From assembly GCF_040958095.1 (NCBI RefSeq), contig NC_091214.1, positions 9,345,871 through 9,409,870 on the forward strand: 64,000 nt of DNA, read 5' to 3'. The stretch comes from Procambarus clarkii. Its lineage: Eukaryota > Arthropoda > Malacostraca > Decapoda > Cambaridae. The translations under genes were made by a program, and so were the position numbers. Shown here piece after piece: positions 22,599-33,299 of this stretch (the first letter of the stretch is position 1; each line of letters opens with the position of its first letter). The notes beneath the pieces were generated by a model. The model had not been told where the DNA came from and made no database searches. It worked only from the letters and a program-made list of their open reading frames with translations.

Positions 22599-25500
22599 TT
22601 AAACATAGTCGTATTGTAGGTCATCTCCCCCCACATAATATTTATTAACAAGACCTCTCCTTCTCGCCCACAAGTCCGTTGTGGGGTCTTCCTCCCCCTC
22701 CTCCTCCTCCTCCTCCTGGGACGAAGATGATGATTCATCATCTCCCAGAGAGTGAATGGGATGTAGTGCGCCTCCCTCAGGTGACTGACTGCTGACGTCA
22801 TAGGGTTCACTCTCGCTGGTGGGGTGTTGTCCTTCCTCTCCTTGTGGTTCAATGACGTCACCACCTTCACTCTCGGTGGACATTCCTTGGGCTGAGGTGT
22901 TGGGGTGGGGCTCGGATGGTATGTCTGGGTGACCATACACTAGGCTAGTGTATTTATTTAGGTAAAAGCGCTTATCATCAAATGCACTTAAACCCCTCTT
23001 AGTATTGAATGTGGTTGCCATCTGCCCCCCTATGTTTCTTATTTGTGAGTAATTAAAAGTATTTACTACACCATTACTGTGAAGGGTCTCTTTAAAGTGG
23101 TTATGTGTTAAAGATCTTTGCACAGCTCGGGGAATACCCTTAGCGGTGATGGAATTTTTATTGTCAAGCAAAAGCACACTATACATTTTGGGCTTGAGTG
23201 CCACAACTTCAAGGATGTGTTTATCTGACACCTCTGACTTTAACAGCCCTAAAACACCCTTTTTAGAAGGATCATACAAGGGGTGAGTTTCAGGAAAATT
23301 ACTCGTATCCATCCACAAACTAAGGGGTTCTTTCCCCATCTCATTAAAGACATCTTCAGCTAGTAAGGTGAAAATGAAACTGTCTGTATCACTATACACC
23401 AGTTGTACCCTATCTGAATAGTGGTTCTTAAGTACCCTGTACCAAAAATGGTACAAGCTGTATTTTGCTAGCTCAAGAATCTGGAACCCAATGTAATTAG
23501 GATGAGTAATTTTAATGAATGGTCTGGAACTGACAGACAATAATTTATTGTCGCCTAAATGCACCATTCGTTTAAAGCGGGGATTCTTCACCTCTCGTAA
23601 AAAGGCCCTAGCTGAAGTCACTAGTTTGGTGTCAATGGCATAACGAGCTGGATTCAGTAGCGTTTTACCAAAAACACTGTTCGTCAGTAATTTGAAGAGT
23701 GTTTTCCTATCATTACTGCTGGAGGCATTTCTATTGTTAACGTTGGTGTTAACAAATTCTGCCATAAAATCTGACTGGTGGAACTCGTAAATTGCATGTA
23801 TTGTTTCCACTTCAAGTCCTATCTCAATAAATAGTTGTAAAAGGTGAAGAGATATGAAATAATGTTTTTTGGGGAGATGATCTCCAACCAGTTTGATGTT
23901 TTTTGGGGGGAGGTGTGTGATGTTATTTGTTTCCAGAAGTCCCCTACTAAATGGTGAGATATCCTCCATACTTATTCCCCTATGGTGTAAACAAAGGGGC
24001 AGATCGTCTGTTAGTCTAGCTATTTCGGGTCTTAAAAGTTTGGTGTCAATTAAGAGCCAGTACCCTTTGTTAGAAGAGAAAGGCTGTTCTGTCATTATCT
24101 TCCCCCCGCTAATGAAGGAGTTCATCTCATCAGATGATAGTCTCCTTAGTCCCCCATGGGGCAATTTCCTAGTCATACAACTCCCATAGAGGCTGTTAAA
24201 GTCGAGATAAAGTAAGAATGAAGACCTATCCTCCTGGGGGTTAAAAGATGGGTTGACATAGCGGTTGTTAGCTCTGACATAACTCCTAACTGCAGTTGTA
24301 AAACCCCCTCGTATGTTTTGTGATAAGAGATTGTGCAACGTCACATCTGCACTTAACTCCAACGATATTCTACTACTTTTCAGGAAGCAGTCGTAGGAGT
24401 ACCCTGGGAGGCTGCAATAGTGTGTCAATTCTAAAGAATATATATCATTTAGAATTGCCCTGTGGTGTGTAAAAATGTCAGCCAGTAATCCTACATCACA
24501 CCTCAAATAAATGAGGAGGTAGTCTTTTAATGTCCTACACCCTGTAGCCTCCCATACTAATTTAGAATGTCTATATTCGTCCAAAGTTATACCTGATTTG
24601 TTTAGGGAGCTGTAGAACATTTCAATAGGAGGGAGTGTTGTGTCATTAAAGCAGCTGATTTTTGTGGTATATTCATAAGGGAAAAACTGCTTACCCTTTA
24701 AGAGTCGGTGGTGACTCTTTTTGGGCAAACCCTCTATCATTGAGTGAGTGAATGTTAAGGGGCTGGCTGAATCAATGTGGGTCTTTGCTAGGGATGAAAG
24801 ACTACCTGTAATAAAAGCCAGTGAATCAAGAAATTTAAGCTTCCCTATTTCCACCTTAAGATATTTCGTCCCCTGTCTCATGAGGATATTGCTCTTAATA
24901 TTTGAATCCATGGTAAACTCCCTCAAAATTAAGCCCATGTCATAAGACATATTATGGGCAATTAGAACTAAACTCTCCAGAGCATTCTTGTGGCGGAGGT
25001 TGCAGTAATTACATAGAGCTCCAATATAATTGAGCTTTTCCCTAAGGTGATCATGATGTTGAACCTTGAAATTGGAGGGGGTAAATACCTGCTCACAAAA
25101 CTGGCAGTGAGTCTGTCTCCTAAAATGGATCATATCCTCAAGAGACATGTCTATTTCATAATGGTGGAGGGTAGATCTGATAATTTCCCATTTGGTAGCA
25201 ACTCGCTGCATGAAATGAGTAACACTGTCCCCCCCAAAATAAGTAAATTTATCAACGACAGTGTGGTTCCTATCAACAATTATATAGCTGTATGCTATAG
25301 GTCTATGTATGGCTGTAACAGAACCTAGACAATCCTCAGTGCTTAGGACACACTCGAAATCAAAATAGCCCACATGGGAAGGGGCATAACCTTTCCCCGT
25401 ATTTTTAAAATGGAGTGTGTCCCCAGGCTGAGGGTAAATAATTTTCTGAGTGATGTCGCAGGAAGATGAGTGATTTGTTAGCTCAGACGAATTTTGATAT

Positions 25501-26663
25501 TCTGAGAGACAGTTTCTACAGAAGACTGTCTTTCGTTTGTGGCTGCGAGTAAAGTTCCGAAGGAACTTATCGAACTCTTTTATCAAGGTCACATGAGATT
25601 CCCCCAATAACAATAAAGGAACTATGATCGAGTACTGTCTGCTACCACGACGACAAAGAGAGACGTGATAGACGCCATCTGTATGTTTGTGTATTGAATA
25701 CAAAAAAATGGATAGTTTATTTCTATTCTCCAATTTAGAGATATCCTCCCAAGACAGAGGGAAGGATAAATTGTCGTATTTGACCATTTTCCTAACCCTA
25801 GAGTGAGACTCTACAAGTCTCCCTATACGTCTCCACTTCCACCCTTGTTGTGACGCCAGAAAAGCAGCAATGCACTGAATAATACATGTTTTATTGTTAC
25901 CAGCCGGGTTTGGGTTGAAGACCTCATGCCGTCCCCTTAGAAATGGGGGATAAGGGACATAATCCCCCAAAACTGACCTTACACTTGCATTACAGATGAC
26001 GATTTTGAGGAAATCGACATTATATAATATGAAACCACTCCCCTCTGTTTCTGAAAGGAGATCTTCCAGTCGTGTAATCATATAAGCCACCCAGCTATCA
26101 ATAAGATTACCCACATCCTCAAGAGTTACCAGTCTAGCGGGTGTTGTTATGAAGTGTTCTCTAAAGTCATCATCTTCCGTGAGTCGTTGTTTCAAAAGTG
26201 TTACCTTTACCTCGAGGAGGATTTTTAATGATGAAGTAAAATTGCCATGTCCCCCAAGAGAATTCATGTAATTCTCTATTTCAGATATGTAATAGTCCCT
26301 AAAGTTGCTTAGGAGTCCTATAGGGTCTGTGGCGAAGGCTGAGGGGATGGAATATTCCAGCCTAGTAAAGAGATTCCCCAGAGCCCCCACCCTATTAATT
26401 AAGTGTGGAGTGTCTATAGCATCCTCCTCATCTGGGGAATTTTCATCACTATTTAGGGCATTAAGTCTATTGATGACAGGGGGTCTAAGACCACTAGGGC
26501 CCGGCTGAGAGATGTCACCCCTATCACCATCATCACCATCATCATCATCACTCATCGCTTCCTCTCCCCCCTCCCCTCCACCTAAGGGGTTATTGTCACG
26601 CTGTGCTTTGTCATGTTCCTCCCCTACCTGCCTCTGAATCGCTCCTGGAATGGAATAATAATA

Positions 26664-26725
<62 letters not shown>

Positions 26726-27245
26726 GGCAACACCCTCTCACTAATCCCCATGACATAAGTTCTCAAAAAAGATTCTTAAGAGAAATAAAGGTGGAGGGTT
26801 TATTCACTCACCACGGGGGCATGTTTGTAGATGTTCAGAGGTCAAGTCCTCACACACAGAGGTCCCACAATTATCACAAGGGGAAGTGTGGTGAGGTCTC
26901 AAGGATGTATTTCCACACAAAAAGCACAAGAAGCCATCCTCTCTGGAAGGGAGGGTGGGCTGGCGACGTTTACCTAATGAAGGAAATAGTGTATAATTTA
27001 TATACACTCTCTCTCCCACACTCATGGAGAAGGGGAAAACCCTTCTTAATATTTTTTTTATTTGAAATAAATGAATAAATAAATATATAAAATACGGTCA
27101 TACCTCCAGCACAGGTTCTCCTGTGTTCACCACTAGACTGTACACATACAGTTTCTCCACAGAAGAAACATGTGTAACACCTATGAACGAAGAGATGTGA
27201 TGACCCCCATCCACAAATTCTACAAATATCACCAACTCGAGACAT
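22599..27245 (-). CDS. Protein-primed family B DNA polymerase with two N-terminal zinc-finger exons (spliced)
   Basis: It replicates the element by protein-primed synthesis. The main exon (26644-22599) has the full set: exo I DFE, exo II NMSYD, exo III YLRCD, polymerase A DFNSLYG, B KLLTNSVFG, C YSDTDS and KPKMY. It also has a CxxC/HHDH/CxxC insertion, and upstream a GNNKTCIIQCIAAFL region typical of Polinton PolB N-termini. The open frame runs up to 26756 only through a poly-Ile run from (TAA)n. I read this as intron, because an acceptor (ttccattccag) sits at 26645. Two upstream exons fit in frame: 26973-26812 (acceptor ccttcattag, donor GTGAGT) and 27245-27104 (donor GTATGA). Both junctions are phase 1, giving about 1,449 residues. 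Each small exon encodes a similar CxxCG...CxxCG...VC...HxxxC module, probably zinc-binding. A possible non-coding 5' exon ends at 27583 (donor GTAAGT). The splicing is inference; the polymerase call is firm. Confidence 0.9.
26659..26722. repeat. (TAA)n microsatellite in a PolB intron
   Basis: A run of about 20 TAA/ATT triplets. Read on the minus strand it gives poly-isoleucine, which falsely lengthens the polymerase frame. It lies just upstream of a good splice acceptor. Confidence 0.85.
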
Positions 27246-28185
<940 letters not shown>

Positions 28186-28842
28186 ATGGAGGAGTGTGCG
28201 TCTGTCACAGACGAGCAACTTAATATTTTCCACCACCCAGCAAGAATATTTGTAGCTGGATTCAGTAATTCTGGGAAAACGACCCTAGTGGGGAATTTAT
28301 GTGTTAAATACCACGGAAAATTCTCAAAAATTTTAGTGTCATCTGCAAATAATACAGAACAACCTCTTTCAAACATTCCATCTCTGCGAAACAAGGTTAC
28401 TGTCTCCCAGGATCTGATTAACCCACTAGAGTATAAAGATCCTTTTTCAAATGAGTCAGTTTTGTATATAATTGATGACTTATACCTGGAAGCCATACAG
28501 AGTCCAATTATAGCCAATATCTTCACAAGAGGGAGACACGGTAATATTTCCGTAATTCTAATTAGTCAAAATTTGTTTCCCCAGGGGAAATACGCCAGGA
28601 CAATAACTCTGAATTGTAGTCATTATATATTAATGAAGCAGAGAGACATAAGCCAACTTGAAATTTTAAGTGGACAGTTATATGGACGAAAAACAACTAG
28701 TAGTTTCGTTGAAATATACCGTCGGGCAATATCCCAGAACAAGTATGGTTACTTATTGGTCGATCTGACGGTTCCTGAGGCATTACAACTACGAACGAGC
28801 ATCACCAACGAAGACCACTGTGAAATTGTGTATCAAATGTAA
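28186..28842 (+). CDS. FtsK/HerA-type DNA packaging ATPase (A32-like)
   Basis: A 218-residue ATPase that in Polintons and related viruses is thought to pump DNA into the capsid. Walker A is GFSNSGKT at residues 25-32. Walker B is VLYIIDD at 92-98. A polar sensor, SQN, is at 127-129 after a hydrophobic strand, and the basic TRGRH loop (114-118) may supply an arginine finger. The length is usual for the compact Polinton form. The ATG at 28186 follows the (TA)n tract closely. An overlapping upstream ATG at 28175 is out of frame. The integrase starts 20 bases after the stop. Confidence 0.93.
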   Translation: MEECASVTDEQLNIFHHPARIFVAGFSNSGKTTLVGNLCVKYHGKFSKILVSSANNTEQPLSNIPSLRNKVTVSQDLINPLEYKDPFSNESVLYIIDDLYLEAIQSPIIANIFTRGRHGNISVILISQNLFPQGKYARTITLNCSHYILMKQRDISQLEILSGQLYGRKTTSSFVEIYRRAISQNKYGYLLVDLTVPEALQLRTSITNEDHCEIVYQM

Positions 28843-28862
28843 TCAACAACGACAACAAAAAA

Positions 28863-29987
28863 ATGTCTCTAACGACACAGAAACGAACAATTCTCACCAG
28901 TATCTATAATGACATTTCTAGCCCAGGTGGTTTCACAGGGTCAATTCAAAAATTGTATAAGGCTGCCAGACTTAAAGACCCCAACATTAGTGTTGCAGAT
29001 GTGAAGGAATTTCTCCATGGGGAGCGATCTTACACATTACATAGAGGAAATTTAGTTAGGTTCCCCCGACGGAAAATATTAGCCCCTAAACCTCGTACCA
29101 TAATTGCCTGTGACCTAGGGGACTTTTGTAGTTTACAAAAATACAATAATGGTGTTAAATATATTTTAATTTGTGTCGATGTTTATTCCCGCCTAATGCA
29201 GACTCAAACTTTAAAAACAAAAAATTCGAGTGAAGTGTTAGTCGCTCTGAAGAAGATATTAGAGGAAACGCCTCAGTTTCTCGGTGTAAGGCGGATATTC
29301 ACTGACCGAGGTAGAGAATTTTACAACAAGTCAGTTCAAAATTATTTTAATAAGAAAAATATTAAATTATATAGTGTATTTTCGGAAATGAAATCTAGCA
29401 TAGTGGAGCGAGCCATCAGAACTTTAAAACATAAACTGTATCATTATATGACTCAAGCTAATTCATTAAAATACACCCACATCCTCCCTAAAGTTGTGGA
29501 CGTGTACAACCACACTTTCCACAGGATGCTAAAAAATACTCCTCATGCCATTCATAAGTTGCAAAATATTGAAGATATACGAAGACAGTTTAAGGTCATG
29601 TATTTAAACAATGACTCCTCCATAACTGCCATCAGTCCACGGCTGCACCTTGGACAGCATGTGCGATTGGCAAAGCGCAGGAATATATTTCACAAAGGCT
29701 TTTGGCACCAAAATACAGAAGAAATATTTGTAGTGTCACATATTGACAGAACACATCCAATCCCGACATATAAAATCAAAGATTTAAACAACGAGACGAT
29801 CAGTGGCATGTTTTATGAGCAGGAATTGATTGCAACATCCCTTCCAGACTATTTTCCTGTAACGGTATTACAGTCTAGGAAAACATCGAAAGGACACAGA
29901 GAATATTTCGTCAAGTGGAGAGGGTACCCAGATTCTGCCAATAGCTGGATTAAAGCTCAAGACATCGTCAAATTTAACAAAAAATGA
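28863..29987 (+). CDS. Retrovirus-like DDE integrase with C-terminal chromodomain
   Basis: It would insert the element into host chromosomes. The rve-type catalytic core shows D84 (ACDLGD), D148 (IFTDRGREFYN) and E182 (SSIVERAIRTLKH), the DDE triad of Polinton integrases. The N-terminal ~75 residues look helical, as expected for the small DNA-binding region. The last ~46 residues form a chromodomain (YFVKWRGY, then NSW), which in integrases is believed to steer insertion toward modified histone tails. The start is ATG at 28863 after an A-run. The stop overlaps the next start as ATGA. The frame is intact at 374 residues. Confidence 0.95.
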   Translation: MSLTTQKRTILTSIYNDISSPGGFTGSIQKLYKAARLKDPNISVADVKEFLHGERSYTLHRGNLVRFPRRKILAPKPRTIIACDLGDFCSLQKYNNGVKYILICVDVYSRLMQTQTLKTKNSSEVLVALKKILEETPQFLGVRRIFTDRGREFYNKSVQNYFNKKNIKLYSVFSEMKSSIVERAIRTLKHKLYHYMTQANSLKYTHILPKVVDVYNHTFHRMLKNTPHAIHKLQNIEDIRRQFKVMYLNNDSSITAISPRLHLGQHVRLAKRRNIFHKGFWHQNTEEIFVVSHIDRTHPIPTYKIKDLNNETISGMFYEQELIATSLPDYFPVTVLQSRKTSKGHREYFVKWRGYPDSANSWIKAQDIVKFNKK

Positions 29988-30325
29988 CAGTTCAAGAGGA
30001 CTCTCTCGTAGAGAAACATCATCAGTTGTTATTTTTATTAAACAATTTATCACCCAAGAAGCGGAATAAACTAATCAAGGCTTTAAAACGGCAGGAAATT
30101 GAATCAATTTGTGAAATTTTTGCCAATTTTCTGAAACGAAACATCCCAGTTCAACCTCAGATAATTAATGGCTTACAGAGATATCAGAACGACATACGAT
30201 CTGTAGCACGTAAGAAAACTCCTTTATACAAAAAGAAGCTCATACTGACCTCCAGACGTGGTGGGGCGATATTAGCAGCTCTGCTACCTTTGGCTGTATC
30301 GTTAATTTCCTCCCTAATAAGGTAA
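29984..30325 (+). CDS. Small Polinton protein with basic middle and GG-hydrophobic C-terminus
   Basis: 113 residues, starting inside the integrase stop (ATGA overlap), so probably made from the same transcript. It has a helical, Lys-rich N-terminal half. A conserved-looking segment follows (IPVQPQIINGLQRYQNDI), then a basic KKTPLYKKK patch, RRGG, and about 19 hydrophobic residues rich in Leu/Ala/Ile to the end. Proteins of this layout recur next to integrase or capsid genes in Polintons. Their function is unknown; a membrane-active virion component is a reasonable guess from the hydrophobic tail. The assignment rests on layout and context, not on a catalytic motif. Confidence 0.8.
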   Translation: MTVQEDSLVEKHHQLLFLLNNLSPKKRNKLIKALKRQEIESICEIFANFLKRNIPVQPQIINGLQRYQNDIRSVARKKTPLYKKKLILTSRRGGAILAALLPLAVSLISSLIR

Positions 30326-30353
30326 TTGCGTAAATAAGTAACGAGAGAATAAA

Positions 30354-31213
30354 ATGGTGAAAGAATATTGCCTGGTACCACGATTCATAGCTGAAAAATA
30401 TTTATTTAATAAAAACAAGAACTCACCATCACCTCCTAATGCGGTGGGTCTGCCCTCCCCCGGTGGTGATGGTAGTGAAAGTATGTCCTTCTCTTTAAAA
30501 AACGAATCCATCCCAAGTAATAATATTGGGGGAGCCCGTAACCTACCCACCTGCGACTCTGGTAGGGGTGATGGGGGGGTGGGGGAAGAGGACACTCCTT
30601 CCTCCCACCTGACAACAACGGGCTGTGGGCGGTGTTGCCGTAGTAGCACCTCCAGACGGGCGGGGCTGGTCACACACCCTTTAAATGACATTGGGGCCTC
30701 CGGCGACCGTCGCCCGCCGCCACCCTTAAAAAGAAAAAAAAAAACGCGGGCTGCCCGGCGCGACCATCGCCTTTTAAAAAAAAAATAAATAAAAAAAGGG
30801 GACATTCCATCCTCCCGCCCGAAGTGCAAGTAATTGTTGCTGGCCACACTCCACATAAAGCCACCATCACACCCCAAAATCCAAGTCTGGACAACTTAAT
30901 AAATGTGAATTTTAAAATTGAGGAAATTCCTCATGTCAAAGCATTATTGAACATGTTTGGACAAAACAGCCAACAGGTGATGTGGGATAGTCGCGGAAAT
31001 TTATTAAAGCCTGTACAAAATTTAAATATTTTAGATATAATTAAAACTCTAGCCTTCACAAAGGGGCAATTTAGGGCAAGTGACAAGGAAGATGTAAGGG
31101 TTTTACTGAGGGTGGCTGGCATAGACCCAACCCTCATACGTAATTATCGCGCTAGATCTCAGTTAAAAGGGGGGAGGGGTATCCATAGGAGACCCCATTG
31201 GGAGCCGTATTGA
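30354..31213 (+). CDS. Conserved Polinton protein of unknown function, probably two exons
   Basis: Two frames appear to be the ends of one gene. The first opens with ATG at 30354 (MVKEYCLVPRFIAEKYLFN), the usual style of N-terminus for this Polinton family. The second, to the TGA ending at 31213, holds the usual C-terminal part (VMWDSRGNLL, NILDIIKTLAF, LLRVAGIDPTLI). They are in different frames. The second has no good ATG at its 5' end, and its open part is preceded by a pyrimidine-rich stretch and AG at 30823-30824. A phase-1 acceptor there matches several phase-1 donors near 30463-30472 (for example GATG|GTAGTG), so an intron of about 350 bp is likely. The exact junction is not determinable. 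A frameshifted pseudogene is the alternative. The Pro/Arg-rich middle of the first frame is then intron. Confidence 0.55.
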
Positions 31214-31266
31214 AGACCTATATGAAGACCATCTTAAAGACCACCATATTCAGTTGCATATCCACC

Positions 31267-31605
31267 ATGGAGCAAGCTTCTAGACCCACTCCTCCCCCAG
31301 CTACACCCCCAGAAGACAAATCTCCCTTATTAAAGAAGTTGGTTGCTACTCAGCGGTACTACAAGTATGTCGAACACAAATGTAGATTGATATATGCATT
31401 GTGGGATTGTTATGACCGTCTTGTGTTGAGTGCCCCTCCAGAACGGGTTTTTAAGTCATTTGGAGAGACGGTGAAACGTTATGAAGAATATTCATCCCAG
31501 GAAATCCAGACGGAGATATGGCAAATGGAAAAATTAACCTTCCAACATCGAGACCAGATTACAGCCTTCGAGACTGGACGGAGTGTGTATGGACTTTTAA
31601 GGTAG
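31267..31605 (+). CDS. Unrecognised 112-residue protein
   Basis: The frame is open from 31198, but I choose ATG 31267 because it sits in a near-perfect ccaccATGG context and avoids overlap with the preceding gene. The protein has a short Pro/Thr-rich start, then a predicted all-helical, Tyr/Glu/Arg-rich body (RYYKYVEHKCRLIYALWDC). No family is recognised. It lies in the plus-strand cluster between the conserved spliced gene and a TATA-led accessory gene. The stop is in a ttaag|gtaggg context that could alternatively be a splice donor, so a longer product is possible. Confidence 0.6.
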   Translation: MEQASRPTPPPATPPEDKSPLLKKLVATQRYYKYVEHKCRLIYALWDCYDRLVLSAPPERVFKSFGETVKRYEEYSSQEIQTEIWQMEKLTFQHRDQITAFETGRSVYGLLR

Positions 31606-31667
31606 GGAAGGCAGCCTCTACACCACACCCCATACATCCCTCCCCCTCCAGGTGGGGGACACAGGTG

Positions 31668-31676
31668 TATTTAAAG
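31668..31676 (+). promoter_or_regulatory. TATA-like box upstream of the 331-residue gene
   Basis: TATTTAAAG about 75 bases before ATG 31750, after the preceding stop. The spacing suits a core promoter with a short leader. Confidence 0.5.
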
Positions 31677-31749
31677 GCCTCCACCGTCACCCTCGGTCAC
31701 CATAGTTGACGACGACTCTTCCCCAGTTCCTCTCAACCGCCCCTCCGCC

Positions 31750-32745
31750 ATGGCTTTATCGTCCATTAAGTCAATAGACAGCGACATCACCGACACCCAC
31801 GCCTTTGGGGTCGGTGATGTCATAGTGTATGACTTACCAGCTGCTGTTGTGCGTCCCTATGGACTGGCAAGTGTAATTTGGAAATGTTACAACTATGCCC
31901 GTGTGGAACGTGAAGGACTGACTCGTGTCAACAGGGCCACAATACGTTACCGGTCTACCCCGGGTGACATCGAAGTGAAGATAGCTCCCCTACCCTCCGA
32001 CGGTCAAGACATTGTCGAAGAGCCAGTCTTGTTCTTCCGCCCCACCATCGTGGCGCTAATTTCCGCTTTCGGCGCAGGAGCACCCTTCGAGTCCAACCCT
32101 ATAGCTCAGGAGCAAGTGCAGTCTTCCTCCGACATCCACTACATCACCAATGTCACCCTGGATACTGCCAAGAATAGGCTATATTGGCTGAAAACAGCCC
32201 TAACAAAGGTTGGCAATCTCATGGTAAGAACTCCAACCATGTTTCGGCTGGTGGTGCCCCATGGGCTGGGGGCCTCCCGTGATGGCATGGACAACTGGCA
32301 CAAGGACGTCGGGCCCATGCTCATTTCGCTCAACGCTGAGCTGGCCAAGCATAACAAGGAGCTGGTAATCCTCAAACGTCCCTCTACCGTCACCCCATCG
32401 ATGGTACCCCTCCCGAATGATGATCCCAGGGGAGAGGGTGATAGTAAAACTATCACCCTAGATGCGGTGGTGGGGGAGGGTGCCACCACTCCAGGAAGCT
32501 CTTCTCGTTCTACACCACCAGCACCACCAGCCAACCCCAGGAAGAAGAGACACCTACAAGAGTACTCATCCACCTCCAGCGCTGCTCCACCCCCACCCAC
32601 AACATCTGGCACGGCCAAACGACGGATCGAAACCACTATTGACTTCGACCCCCTCTCAAATCATCGTATTGACACCATCCTCGATGGAGAGTCACAGGAA
32701 ATATTCCTGTTATCCTCATCACCGAAAAAACAACGAAAGCTGTAA
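31750..32745 (+). CDS. Unrecognised 331-residue accessory protein, possibly nuclear
   Basis: It starts with ATG in a strong ccgccATGG context. The N-terminal ~225 residues look globular with mixed strands and helices (YGLASVIWKCYNYARVE, LFFRPTIVALISAFGAG, MFRLVVPHGLG). The C-terminal third is Ser/Pro/Thr-rich and disordered, with basic clusters PRKKRH, AKRR and PKKQRKL that resemble nuclear localisation signals. Base composition is more GC-rich than the neighbouring core genes, which suggests different origin or constraint. No family is recognised. It lies between the DNA-handling genes and the capsid genes. A Ser/Gly-coding frame continues in the -1 register immediately downstream. Confidence 0.75.
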   Translation: MALSSIKSIDSDITDTHAFGVGDVIVYDLPAAVVRPYGLASVIWKCYNYARVEREGLTRVNRATIRYRSTPGDIEVKIAPLPSDGQDIVEEPVLFFRPTIVALISAFGAGAPFESNPIAQEQVQSSSDIHYITNVTLDTAKNRLYWLKTALTKVGNLMVRTPTMFRLVVPHGLGASRDGMDNWHKDVGPMLISLNAELAKHNKELVILKRPSTVTPSMVPLPNDDPRGEGDSKTITLDAVVGEGATTPGSSSRSTPPAPPANPRKKRHLQEYSSTSSAAPPPPTTSGTAKRRIETTIDFDPLSNHRIDTILDGESQEIFLLSSSPKKQRKL

Positions 32746-33191
32746 CCATCAACGCTCAAAGAAGACGTGCCAGCACCACCACAGTCAGTAACAGCAGCAG
32801 CAGCAGCAGCAGCAACAGCAGTACCTCCATCTACAACAGCTTCGGTGGTGGTAGCAGTAGCAGGTCCACCGACGATGGTGACAGTGTTGTCAGCGCTAGT
32901 GGTAGCGGCAACGGTACCACCAACTACAGCAGTTCCGGCGGTGACAGCGGCAGCAGCAGTACCATCATCGCCGGCAGCGGTAACGGTAGCGGCAGCAGTA
33001 CCACCAACTACAACGGTTCCAGCGGTGGTAGCAGCAGCAGCAGCAGCAGCAGCAGTACCGTCAGCGGTGGCAGCGGTGTCAGTGGTACCAACAGCTCCCC
33101 CAGCAGCAGCGGCAGCGGCAGCAGCGGACGACAGCAGTACCAACAGCTGCTGCTCTTTATATGTAATTTGTTATGGGGGAACAAAATGTAG
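32673..33191 (+). other. Ser/Gly-rich open frame without start codon, -1 relative to the 331-residue gene
   Basis: Downstream of the 331-residue gene the -1 frame stays open for 172 codons. It reads Ser, Gly, Thr, Asn and Tyr throughout (NGTTNYSSSGG, STTNYNGSSGG) with mixed codons (AGC, AGT, TCC, GGT, GGC, ACC, TAC), not just one repeated triplet. It overlaps the 3' end of the gene across an AAAAAA run at 32725-32730 and has no usable ATG. It could be a frameshift-made tail, an exon, or simple GCA/CAG-repeat sequence in a 3' UTR. The competing Ala/Val-rich frame is in-frame after the gene's stop and is less varied. An AATAAA follows at 33239. Confidence 0.4.
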
Positions 33192-33238
33192 TTCCCCCTG
33201 TTGTAGTTCTTTTAAAAGTAATATTTCCTTAGTAGATT

Positions 33239-33244
33239 AATAAA
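33239..33244 (+). terminator. Candidate poly(A) signal
   Basis: AATAAA in attAATAAAataaaa, between the Ser/Gly-coding stretch and the minor capsid gene. It would end the accessory-gene transcript. Confidence 0.5.
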
Positions 33245-33299
33245 ATAAAATATAAGTAATGATGTTTTATTCCCACCCCAGTCAGTACATAAGATAACA

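Noticed and set aside
26645..26756. Poly-isoleucine N-terminus of the polymerase
   Set aside because: It comes from a (TAA)n microsatellite directly before a splice acceptor, and upstream zinc-finger exons join in frame without it.
32661..33143. Minus-strand Ala/Thr-rich protein and plus-strand Ala/Val-rich protein
   Set aside because: They are alternative frames of GCA/CAG/GGT-type triplet repeats. The Ser/Gly frame has the more varied codons and even that is uncertain.
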